Origin: an uncultured bacterium
GTDB lineage: Bacteria > Verrucomicrobiota > Lentisphaeria > Victivallales > UBA1829
Assembly: GCA_902774245.1 (NCBI GenBank)
Contig: CACYHQ010000007.1
Span: forward strand, 62,001 to 126,000
DNA length: 64,000 bases
Direction: 5' to 3'
Under the pieces are notes generated by a model, which had not been told where the DNA came from, did no database searches, and saw nothing but the letters and a program-made list of their open reading frames with translations. The position numbers were made by a program, and so were the translations under genes. This document shows positions 6,485 to 15,700 of this stretch, piece after piece (within the stretch, counting starts at the first letter, position 1; each line of letters starts with the position of its first letter).

Positions 6485-8755
6485 TTACGAATCCAGGTCG
6501 GTGTCGCCGGCGGACGCCGCGAGGAAGGTGGTCGGCATGCCTTCGAGCTGGGCACTGACGCGTTCGTAGAAGGAACGGCAGTCCTCGACCTGCGGCGGGA
6601 TGAATCCGAGGAAGACGAGGGACGCGTGCGAGGAATACGCGCGGAAGGCGGTTTCGAAATCCGCTTCCTGCGAGAGAACGAGGTGCTGCGCCTCAATACG
6701 CGAATCGTAGGCGAGCTGAGCGAGCTCCTTTTCCGCCTCGGGACGGTGTTCCGGGTCCGCAAGACGCAGCAGACGGATCTTCGTCTTGTGCCATCCGCGG
6801 TTGCAGGTCAGCAGATGCGCGAGGATGAGCATGAGGGAGCCGTTCTGCCGTCCGCGCCACCAGATGTCGATGGGGCCGTCGCCCGGTTCTTCCGCGGCGC
6901 GTTCGGGGTTGATGAGGACGAGCGTATTCATGCGGAGCAGGCGGATGGTCTGCAGGTGCCGGAAGAACGCCTCGACGCGGTCGTCGTTGACGGGCCAGCC
7001 GGACAGCACGATGTTCGGTGCGAGCGGGCCGAGCGAATGCGACTGAAGAAAGACGTTCAGCGCTTCGTCGAAATCCGTTTCCTCTGAGGTCGTGACGGCG
7101 ACCGGGAAGAACTGCGTGCCGGATTCCTCCGCGATCTCGCGGAGTTTCGCTTCCTCCTGTTTGCGCTGTTTTTCGGCGGCCGCCGGATCGGGGCCGGGAT
7201 TCAGGAACCGCGCCACGGACATGATGCCGCGTTCGTTGTTCAGCAGCGAACCGTAGCGGATGAGCGCGAGGTGTTTTTTGCTCGGTCCGGCGAGGATGAG
7301 GATCTGCGGACGCCAGTTTTTCGCGTCGGAAGGCATGGACGCCAGATGGATGAGGCAGCGGCGGATGCGTTCGAAGTAGTAGCCGCGGCGGGCGTCGCCG
7401 AACGTGCTTTCGAGCGAATTTTTACGCGCGATGAGGAAGAGGATGCCTACGATGAAGAACGCTACGATCAGCAGTCCGGCGTTGATGAAGAGCGCCACGG
7501 CGAAGCACGCGGCGGCTCCGTAGCAGCCGACCGCCCAGTGGAACATGCGGAATTTCGGGCGGAAGGACGGGTTCGCGGCGAAATGCTCGACGGCGGCCGC
7601 GATGTTGATGATCGCGTAGGTGAAGAGCGTGAACATGGTCACGAGCTCGGCGACGGCGTTCAGCGCGGTGCCGCCTCCGCTCTGGCGGCTGCCCCAGAAC
7701 AGGATGCCCGCCGAGATCAGGAGCGTCAGGCACATCGCTGGGAGCGGTTCGTTGTTCTTGCCGCGTCCCCAGGCGAAGAAGTTCAGCGGATGGAAGATCC
7801 GGTCCGCGGCGAACGCCTGGAGGATGCGCGGAGCGCCGATCAGGGTTCCGAGTGCGCTGGAAAGCGTGGCGGCCGCCATGCCCGCGAAAACGAGGAATCC
7901 GGTGTGGAAGACGGCGTTTTTCACGAGCGTGCCGTATGTGTTTTCGATGAGGTCGGTGCGATCCCACGCCGAGCCGAAGAGCAGGATCTCCACCGCGTAG
8001 ATCACAAACCCGACGCCGATCGCGATGATCGTGCCGCGCGGGATGGATTTGCGCGCATCCTTCAGGTCGCCGGACATATTGACGCCCGCGAGGAATCCGG
8101 TCACGGCGGGGAAGAAGATGGCGAAATTCGTCGCGAGGATCAGGATGTCGACCTTGATGCCCTTGACCGCGTGGAAGTTGGTACGGAGCATGTCGAACGT
8201 CGGCCCGCTCGCCGCAGCGCCGCCCAGGATCGCCACGATGGACAGCGCCAGGATCGCCATGATCACGTACTGCGTGCGGATCGCCCAGTTCGCGCCGATC
8301 ATCGCGATGGCGAAGAGGACCGACAGCGGGATCAGCCCGACCCACAGCCGGACGTCCGCGAACGACGGAAACACCGTCACGAAGGCTTCCGTGAAGCCGA
8401 TCACGTAGAACGGCACGGAGAGAGACTGCGACACGTAGTAGGTCAGCCCGATGGACGCGCCGAAGCCCGGCCCCAGCGAACGTGAGATCAGGAAGTACGG
8501 GCCGCCGCTCTTCACCGGCGTATTCGTGGAGATCGCCGAGATGGAGAGGCCCGTGGCGACGGCGATGCTTTCCGCGACCAGCAGGATGCCGAACGCGCCC
8601 GCGACGCCGAGGTTGCCCACGATCGTCCCCAGTCGCATGAACATCACGACGCCGAGGATGGTCAGGATGGACGGCAGGAAGACCCCGCTGAATGTGTTGA
8701 AACTGTATCCTTTTGCGGCGGGTTCCGCCGCCGGTTCGTTCTGGTCCGTTTTCAT
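6485..8755 (-). CDS. APC-superfamily transporter, SLC12 (cation-chloride cotransporter)-like
   Basis: A 756-residue permease. The first 440 residues contain about 12 hydrophobic helices beginning with FLPSILTILGVVMFMRLG and the helix-1 neighbourhood NTPVKSGGPYFLISRSLG, which fit bacterial homologues of Na-K-Cl cotransporters in the amino acid-polyamine-organocation superfamily. The remaining 300 residues are a soluble cytoplasmic tail with an alpha/beta segment (RPQILILAGPSKKHL) like the regulatory C-terminal domain of SLC12 proteins. Substrate cannot be told from sequence; ions or amino acids are both possible. It has its own promoter at 8810-8838 and no operon partner downstream. Confidence 0.83.
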   Translation of the reverse strand: MKTDQNEPAAEPAAKGYSFNTFSGVFLPSILTILGVVMFMRLGTIVGNLGVAGAFGILLVAESIAVATGLSISAISTNTPVKSGGPYFLISRSLGPGFGASIGLTYYVSQSLSVPFYVIGFTEAFVTVFPSFADVRLWVGLIPLSVLFAIAMIGANWAIRTQYVIMAILALSIVAILGGAAASGPTFDMLRTNFHAVKGIKVDILILATNFAIFFPAVTGFLAGVNMSGDLKDARKSIPRGTIIAIGVGFVIYAVEILLFGSAWDRTDLIENTYGTLVKNAVFHTGFLVFAGMAAATLSSALGTLIGAPRILQAFAADRIFHPLNFFAWGRGKNNEPLPAMCLTLLISAGILFWGSRQSGGGTALNAVAELVTMFTLFTYAIINIAAAVEHFAANPSFRPKFRMFHWAVGCYGAAACFAVALFINAGLLIVAFFIVGILFLIARKNSLESTFGDARRGYYFERIRRCLIHLASMPSDAKNWRPQILILAGPSKKHLALIRYGSLLNNERGIMSVARFLNPGPDPAAAEKQRKQEEAKLREIAEESGTQFFPVAVTTSEETDFDEALNVFLQSHSLGPLAPNIVLSGWPVNDDRVEAFFRHLQTIRLLRMNTLVLINPERAAEEPGDGPIDIWWRGRQNGSLMLILAHLLTCNRGWHKTKIRLLRLADPEHRPEAEKELAQLAYDSRIEAQHLVLSQEADFETAFRAYSSHASLVFLGFIPPQVEDCRSFYERVSAQLEGMPTTFLAASAGDTDLDS

Positions 8756-8809
8756 CGTTTCGCGGTCTTTCTCTTTGACGATTCTTTCAGGTGTGTGTTT
8801 CCTGCGCTA

Positions 8810-8838
8810 ACTATACCACCCTTTTTTCCCGTTTTCAA
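8810..8838 (-). promoter_or_regulatory. Promoter of the SLC12-like transporter
   Basis: Read on the minus strand: TTGAAA (8838-8833), 17-bp spacer, TATAGT (8815-8810). Both boxes match 5 of 6 consensus bases, and transcription would start about 50 bp before ATG 8755. Confidence 0.7.
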
Positions 8839-8865
8839 GCTCGAAAACGATCTTTTTCGTGGAAA

Positions 8866-9540
8866 TCAGTATTCAAAATGCGGCTTCGTGTTCAGAAGCT
8901 CGGCGTCGAGGATCGCCAGGACACGGGCGAACGCCTCCCGTACGGCCATCCGAAGCCGGGTTGCTTGAGGCGCATGTTCGTCCGCCTCGAACCCGACCGC
9001 GTCGATGCCGTGTTGCGCGGCGAGATAGATCGCGCGTTTGCAGTGGAATCTCTGAGAGATGACGGTGAGCTCGGTCGCTCCGAAAAGATTGCGGGCGCGG
9101 ACGACCGAATCCAGCGTACGGAATCCGGCGTAGTCGGACAGCACATCCTCCGGCGCCACGCCCTCCGCGATCAGTTCCCGCGCCATGTCGCCCGTCTCGT
9201 TGTAGTCCGTGCGGCTGTTGTCGCCCGACACGATGATCTTTTTAATCTTTCCCGCGCGATAGAGTTCGACCGCCGCGCGGATCCGGTTGAAGAAATAGGT
9301 GTTGAGGTGCTTTCCATGCACCAGACGCGACGTGCCGGGCAGAAGGCCGTATTCGCGGGCGGGGACGACCCCGACGTCGCTGTAGACGCGTCCGTTGGCG
9401 AAGTGTTCGATGCGCCAGTCGGCGGCGAACAGCGCGAGGGCTCCAAGAAACGCGACACAGGCGAAGACAAGCAGAAGTCTGCGGACGATCGTGTGCTTTT
9501 TCGTTTGCGCGGGCGTTTGGTCTGTTTTGTCGGGATTCAT
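8866..9540 (-). CDS. sanA: SanA/YdcF-like DUF218 envelope protein
   Basis: About 224 residues: a short cytoplasmic N-terminus, one hydrophobic helix (RRLLLVFACVAFLGALALF) and a DUF218 domain. The strings IIVSGDN, DYAGFRTLDSVVRAR and VISQRFHCKRAIYLA agree closely with SanA of enteric bacteria, an inner-membrane protein linked to envelope barrier function and vancomycin resistance at high temperature. The biochemical activity of the family is unsettled. ATG 9540 is taken as the start; an upstream in-frame TTG at 9570 would add ten residues, and neither has a strong ribosome site. It reads toward the transporter gene, which has its own promoter. Confidence 0.82.
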   Translation of the reverse strand: MNPDKTDQTPAQTKKHTIVRRLLLVFACVAFLGALALFAADWRIEHFANGRVYSDVGVVPAREYGLLPGTSRLVHGKHLNTYFFNRIRAAVELYRAGKIKKIIVSGDNSRTDYNETGDMARELIAEGVAPEDVLSDYAGFRTLDSVVRARNLFGATELTVISQRFHCKRAIYLAAQHGIDAVGFEADEHAPQATRLRMAVREAFARVLAILDAELLNTKPHFEY

Positions 9541-9604
9541 GTGAAAAAGAAAAGGCCGCGGATGTTTCAAAAAGCATCCACGGCTCTATAGATGAGACTG
9601 TTTC

Positions 9605-9651
9605 GTGCCGGAGCGGAGCCCGGCACTACCGCAGTGGAGAACTTGTCCTCC
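9605..9651. repeat. Intergenic hairpin repeat, copy 3 with second hairpin
   Basis: GTGCCGG (9605-9611) and CCGGCAC (9620-9626) pair perfectly around AGCGGAGC. The adjoining segment 9633-9651 is nearly identical to that of the copy at 44641-44691. On the minus strand it reads GGAGGAC, AA, GTTCTCC as a second hairpin directly behind the esterase stop codon. Confidence 0.68.
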
Positions 9652-11085
9652 TCAGAGCTTGGAGAAGCTTTCGTTCATCTTCTTCTCGTAATCGACGTCG
9701 ATCTTGGTGTCGGGGATGGTCTTGCCATTCTTGACCTTTTCGATCACGACATCGTCGAGCCAGGCCTTGCCTTTGCCTTCGACCATGATGCCGATGCGGT
9801 CGCGGATGGCCTGCGCCGGGATGTCGAATTCGCCGGAGTAGGTGGTCCATTCCTTGGCGTCGGTGGCGTCGAAGAGCTGGAGATCGAGGCAGCGCTGGAA
9901 GCCGGAGTTTTCGCCGCGGATGCGGATCGTGACCTTGCTGTAGCCTTCGTTCTTGACCTTGCAGGAGACTTTCACGTGCGTGCCGGCCACGTCGCGGATC
10001 CAGGTGCCGATGCCGTCAGCGCCGGGAGCCGTCGAAATTTCCTGGACCGAGGGAAGGGCGGTCGCCGGATCCAGGTTTTCAATGCGCAGCGAAGCGGGGG
10101 CGGAGGCGTAGACTTCGGTGTCGCGGTGGGGATTGATGCGGATGGGATCCCAGCGGCGGGCTTCCCAGCCGAGCGGACGGTCTTCGCCCATCGTCATGTC
10201 GCCGTTTTCGACGGTGATCCAGCGGGCGTCGTATTCCGCCATCTTCTTCTCGACTTCGGCGAGGAGCGGCGCGAATTTCTTCGCGGTCTCGGGCTCGCGC
10301 ATCTTCAGGTAGGCGTCGAGGTAACGGCAGCCGAAGATCTCGACGGAGTAGCCGGAGATGTGGAGTTCGTCGCCGCGGTGCATCAGGCCCTTCGAGCTGA
10401 TGAGCTTGCAGTTTTCGATCTTGGATTCGACGTCCTGAATCATGCGGTTGAAACCGTCGGTCCAGTTCACGTAACGGCCGAGTTCGCCCACGAAGAGCGG
10501 CAGATCGGCGATCCCGATGTCCGTGCGGACGTCGGTCACGAGCTTGTTGAGTTCGTTGATGTAGTTGCGGTTGCCAGTGTCGGATTCGCCCTGATGCCAC
10601 AGCATGGCCTTCACTTCGCCCTGCTGCTGCGCGAATTTGATCTTCTTGATGAGGTTGTCGTAGTTCGGCGCGCGGTCGGTGTTGTCGCGGCCGCCCTTGC
10701 TCAGTTCACGCATGGAGCGTCCGCCGCGGGCCGCGTGGATCACGCCGACTGTCACGTCCGGATGCAGTTTCGCATAGTGGAGCGCGAAGGCCTCGCCCGG
10801 GCCGAAGCCGCGTCCGTACGGAGCGACGTTCTTCACCCACTCCATCTTGTCGTTCAGCTCGATCACCTGCGTCGTGCCGGTCAGGTACTGCGGCAGGACG
10901 GGGTAGCCCGCGCCTTCCATGTTGGACTGGCCGGTCAGCAGGAAGATGTGGAATTCCTTCTTGTCGGCGGGGATTTTGACGACGTTCGGGTCGAATTTCG
11001 ATTCGGCGGCCGTCTGTGCGCAGGCGGTCGTAGCGGCCGCCGCGAGGATCGGCATAAGGCCCTTCATCATGCGGAAGAACTTCAT
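9652..11085 (-). CDS. Secreted carbohydrate esterase (SASA/DUF303, CE6-like)
   Basis: 477 residues with a signal peptide (MMKGLMPILAAAATTACA; a lipobox-like TTAC is possible). The catalytic domain has the serine block FLLTGQSNMEG near residue 50, an HAARGGRS block, WHQGESD near 165, and the His block ELHISGYS near 250. This set identifies the SGNH-fold esterases annotated as sialate O-acetylesterase or CE6 acetyl-xylan esterase. From about residue 330 a second domain resembles a carbohydrate-binding beta-sandwich. It probably removes acetyl groups from plant or mucin glycans outside the cytoplasm. ATG 11085 is preceded by AGGAG. Substrate choice between xylan, pectin and sialic acid cannot be made here. 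Confidence 0.83.
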   Translation of the reverse strand: MKFFRMMKGLMPILAAAATTACAQTAAESKFDPNVVKIPADKKEFHIFLLTGQSNMEGAGYPVLPQYLTGTTQVIELNDKMEWVKNVAPYGRGFGPGEAFALHYAKLHPDVTVGVIHAARGGRSMRELSKGGRDNTDRAPNYDNLIKKIKFAQQQGEVKAMLWHQGESDTGNRNYINELNKLVTDVRTDIGIADLPLFVGELGRYVNWTDGFNRMIQDVESKIENCKLISSKGLMHRGDELHISGYSVEIFGCRYLDAYLKMREPETAKKFAPLLAEVEKKMAEYDARWITVENGDMTMGEDRPLGWEARRWDPIRINPHRDTEVYASAPASLRIENLDPATALPSVQEISTAPGADGIGTWIRDVAGTHVKVSCKVKNEGYSKVTIRIRGENSGFQRCLDLQLFDATDAKEWTTYSGEFDIPAQAIRDRIGIMVEGKGKAWLDDVVIEKVKNGKTIPDTKIDVDYEKKMNESFSKL

Positions 11086-11239
11086 GTTTTTTTCTCCTGT
11101 TTGGGGTTGAATTGGTGGTATGGGTTGATGGTTTTTATGTCTGATCCGCTGTTCGTTTTGAGGTGGGAAAAAAGCTGTTATTCCTACTCAAATGAATAAT
11201 ATACCACCTCGCGGAAAAAATAGAATGTATCATTTGTTC

Positions 11240-11850
11240 GATTTTGTGTAGTATTTATGCGTGTGTGAAGACGCGTGGTGAAAGGACAGGGGACGGAAAA
11301 GAAAATTAATGCGAAAGATAGAAAGCTATGAAATAGGAGTAATAAAAATATTATTATAAGTATTATATATCATATAAATATTATCGTTTTTTCTGCCATG
11401 GTTCTATGGTTTGGAAAAGTGTCGGAGAAGAAAAGACAAGGTGAAATAATGCTGAATTCCTGTCTGTGACGGCAAATATAATTGCTTAGAAGAAATATAT
11501 GCAAAGAAAACAAAAAATAAAAGAAAACAAGCAAGGTGATATAAGACTGTTTGTTGTTTGATATTTGCAAATGGTATCCAACTTTCTTGCTGTCATTGAT
11601 GCCTGGGGTAACATTGCGGCGGAGCATGTCTTTTTTTGTCGTTACCCCAAATAACGGACACCGTTTCGCGGTGTTTCCTGCGGTCTGTCGGGCGACCTGT
11701 CAGACGGCACGAAAAATGCGCTTGTTTTTTTACTGTTTCGTCGGGTTTCCGATACCCGAAATGAATACCCGAATGCGTCGATTTTTTTAGGATTTATGTC
11801 AATAATCTGTACTATTCTCAAAAAGGACATGTTTTCTGATAAAAAATACA
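11240..11850. other. AT-rich gene-free region upstream of the giant gene
   Basis: I see no supported gene. Bases 11300-11540 are strikingly AT-rich against the GC-rich surroundings. GGGGTAAC near 11606 and GTTACCCC near 11640 form an 8-bp inverted repeat with a long loop, and several TATA-like strings occur. A short frame on the minus strand has composition expected of random AT-rich DNA. The contrast may reflect a regulatory or silenced region, or an old insertion. Confidence 0.45.
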
Positions 11851-11851
11851 T

Positions 11852-11879
11852 TTGAAATTCACTCTCGGTAGTGTATAAT
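11852..11879 (+). promoter_or_regulatory. Strong promoter of the giant surface-protein gene
   Basis: TTGAAA (11852-11857), 16-bp spacer and a perfect TATAAT (11874-11879). It is the best promoter seen before the 15-kb gene and implies a 5' leader of about 895 nt. Confidence 0.72.
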
Positions 11880-11885
11880 ATACGC

Positions 11886-12779
11886 GAGAATAATATAAAT
11901 AAATCGCCTGTGAGCGGGCATAACGCGTGAGATGAGCTCAAAACGAAACAAACAAACGAGACAGAAAACTGAACGAAAACAAGCAGAGACGAACAGGATG
12001 AGCCGAGAAGAGCGGAAACCGAGATCAACTGAACTGAACACAAAACGAACTTGAGATACGAACCATGAACCAGACGAACAGCAAACGAACGGAACAGGAG
12101 GCCGGATCCGGGTGGTAAACCGGAAAACGGACGGCGGAAAGCCGGTCGTCCGACCCGAACCTGAACCTGGCGGGGAGCCGGGTAGGGCAGGGCGGAGACG
12201 GAAGGAAGCCGGACGGAGCAGACGAAAGCCGCGCAGGCGGCGCCTGAACGGAAGTTCGGGCTGAATACGATTTTCACTGACTTGAACTCGATCGAAGGGC
12301 TGTCGGAAGGCGGCCCGGAGAAGCAGGTCCGGGAGACGATCCCCGGGCTGAAGAAGCAACCGGAACAACCGCGGGAAACCGCAGGAGACAGACGATGACG
12401 ACGAACTGGAAACGGACGGAAACGGCGAACGGCGCCGGGGCGGATGCCCGGGCTGCCGCGATGCGTGTTTTCTCTGCGACGGAGCACCGTCACGCCGTCC
12501 GGTCGCTTCGCTGGAAACAGGACGCCGTATGCAGAGATGCTTCGGCGGACGCAGACCTCCGCGAGGCGGATCCTGGCGAATTGTCCGGGGCGCAGGCGGA
12601 ATCCACGGGGTCAAGCTTAACCAGAACGATTTTTTACACATCCCGCATTCAAACTCAACCATCAACCCGAAAGGAAACCCACAACACAACCCAGAAAGAG
12701 AAAGGCAAACAAACCAACAAAACAGTAACAATCTCGCATGCAACCGAAACCCTAGCTTAACAACCAAGGAGAAAAAGCT
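11886..12779 (+). promoter_or_regulatory. Long T-poor 5' leader of the giant gene
   Basis: Between the predicted start of transcription and ATG 12780 there is no convincing gene. Bases 11930-12290 are depleted in T and rich in A and G, while the last 130 bases are A/C-rich with little self-complementarity. The ribosome site AAGGAG (12766-12771) is strong, 8 nt before ATG. An unstructured, long leader is typical of stable, highly expressed mRNAs such as those of surface-layer proteins. A 121-codon frame from ATG 12395 has an AGGAG site, but its composition looks non-coding. Confidence 0.5.
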
Positions 12780-15700
12780 ATGGCAATTGCACAAGGCAAT
12801 CTCTACATTGACCCCGCGTATGTCTCCCAGGAGGCGATCGACGCCCTGGGCGGCACTAGTTCCATTACCGGGGAACCGCTGGTTTACGGGTCTACCCTAG
12901 CGGACCTGGAAGCCGGCGCAAACGCGTTCATCCCGAACGGCATGACGAAATGGTTCAAAGTTGAAGGCCAGACCGTCTACGCCGCTCCCGGATGCACCAT
13001 GTATGTGTCCAACTACAACGTCAACAACGAGAGCTTCTACAGCAACGGCACCTACGGCCTGTATTTCAAGGGCTCTTCCGCCAACTACATCTACGGTCTT
13101 CCGAAGACCGCCGGCACGTATGACCTTGAGAACGGCATCAATATCACGCTGGAAGATTCTCTGATCCGCAACTCGCTCGCTCCTGGAGCCTTCCTCAGCG
13201 GCATCACCGTCATCGGCGATTTCAACATCAATATCTCCGGCTCCACGATCAACTCGCTGAACCTCGGCGGCGGCACCACGTACCAGCAGTACGGCACGAT
13301 CAACGGCAACATCAAGTTCAATGTCAAGGATACGGCTGTTACCAACGGCGACTTCCATATTCACAGCGGCAAGCTCTCCAACAGTGACAACACTGACGAA
13401 CTCGCCGTCGTGAGCGGCACCGTTTCCAATGTTACCGTGAGCGGCTCCTTCCGCGGTCTCCAGACCGACGGCGGCAACGACAACCGCGCCATGAACGCCA
13501 AGTTCGACGTTGTCATCACTGGGGCCAGCGTGAACGGCGACATCAGCATCGGCTGGTTCAACAACCCGACCGAGTGGAAGGGCTCCTACGTCCTCACCGT
13601 CGCGGGTTCGACCGCTGCCAGCATCCAGGGCAACGCCAGCACCGCAGGCGAAGCCGATGAACTTCCGGATGTCGAGAAGTTCGACCTGGTCCTCGGCGGC
13701 TCCGAAGCCAAGACCGTCACCGGTCAGATCCGCCGCTTCAAGACCATCACGATCAATGCAGGCGCGAAAGTCCAGGCCACCAGCATCTCGGGCGCCACGC
13801 TCGTGAATCTGGCCCAGGGCGCCGAAGTCTCCGTCGGTCAGCTCTCCGGCATCGGCACGCTCGCCATCACCGGCGAATACACCGCCGTGAGCAACACGCT
13901 CTTCAGCGGCCTCGAAAGCTTCTCCGTCGGCGACATCGCCGAAGTCACCCTGAACGGCGAGAAGATCGAATACGGCTTCATGCCCGGACAGTACTCCTTC
14001 ATGGGCGACAAGCTGGTCCTGCACGAAGGCAAAACCGTCCTCGTGAACAGCTCCTACACCGACGGCGCGAAAGTCGTCTATAAAGATATTGAATATACTG
14101 GTTATTCTTCTGTCGCGAGCGCGCAGGCCGCTGTTTCCGCCGACCAGTATATCCTCACCCTCGTTCCGACGGATGAAAGCTCCTCTGTTGGCGCCGACAT
14201 CGTGACCAAGGGCTACGGCGTGGTCGTTCAGGGCAGCGAAACCCCGATCGACATGCAGGGCAACAACTTCATGATCGGCGAAGACGGCGTAGCGAATGCT
14301 GGCGCCACGGTCATCATCGACGGCCTCAGCAGCGTCGGCACGCTCAGTTTCGGCGATCTTGATTCCGTGTACGTCTCCGCCGACAACGTCAGTGCCAGTA
14401 AGGTCGATCTCCGCGGCGCGAACATCGGCGACGCTGATATCTCCTTCAACGGCCTTGTTGTGGAAGAGGTCTATCTCCCCACCGCCAATTCGATCGACGG
14501 CGCTCTGAACATCACCTCCGGCTCGATTGAGACCATCTACGGTTCCCAGGAAGGCGACGGCAAGCTCGCGCTGAATTTCGGCAGCAGCGTTTCCGTCGGC
14601 ACCCTCTATTCCGAAGGCAAGTTCACTGACGTCGGCGGCGCGGCCGTTGACTACTACTATGCCGGCCTCAAGGACGGCGGCGACGTCGCATCCATTGATT
14701 TCGAGGCGACGAAGGCCGTCAAGATTTCGAATCTGGTCCTCGGCGGCGATGCTGCCACGACGATCGGCTCCGTGAACGCCAAGATCGGCGCTGCCGGCAT
14801 CGGTACTGTTCAGATCGGCGGCGATGCCGACACGATCTCCGGCGATGTCAATATTGAGCTGACCGGCCCGCAGGGCGTTGCTCCTGCCTCTGAAAACTTC
14901 CGCGGCATCACCTACGGCGCGGATATCTCCGGCGATCTCGACGGCAAAGCCGATGAAATCGGCGGCGATGCCATCCTCAACGTCACCGGTCATTCCAAAG
15001 TCAATTCCATCGACGGTTTCGACGTGATCAACGTTACGGGCGGTACCCTTAACGTCGGGCAGAGCCTCGAAGGCGATGCGAAGATCACCAACCGTCGTAC
15101 CATCAGCGCCGGCGGCGACATCTACGCCAGCAGCATCACGAACACCGGCGTCATCGGCGCCAAGGGTGCTCTCAATGTTGAAAACTCCGTCACCAACTCC
15201 GGCGAATTCCGCGTGGACAGCCTCACGGTCGGCGGCGCGTTCGACAACAGCAACACCATCTACGTCAACGGCTCCGTCACGGTCGACGGCATCTTCACGA
15301 ACTCCGGCGTCATCTACAGCGGCACCGCCGAAGGCAGCTCCTTCGCTCTGAACGACAAGGATCTGACCAACACCGGTACGATCTATGCCGCTTCCCTCAG
15401 CGGAGTGAAGAACCTCTCCACCTCCTCGCTGTTCGTGTCCGGCAATGCGGCCATCGACGGTACCCTCACCGTCAATGCCTACTCCAGAGTCGCGTTCCAG
15501 GAAGGTCTGGAAGGCTACACCGCCGTCACGATCGACGCCACCTCCACTCTGAGCGTCGGCGGCGATTCCTTCGACGGCAGCGGCAAGACCCTGACCATCA
15601 ACGTCGGCGACCTGATCGGCTACAATGAAGTCGTCCGCGCCAACGGCGGCCTGAACGACTGGACGATCAAGCTCTCCGACACGAGCAAGTACGGTTATAC

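Noticed and set aside
11370-11627. An 85-codon frame on the minus strand in the AT-rich region
   Set aside because: The Phe/Leu/Ile/Ser-rich composition is what random AT-rich DNA yields, with no ribosome site or recognisable family.
12395-12760. A 121-codon frame with AGGAG in the leader of the giant gene
   Set aside because: The translation is Thr/Ala/Arg/Lys-rich without structure and runs into the A/C-rich leader end; I treat it as chance, although a leader peptide cannot be excluded.
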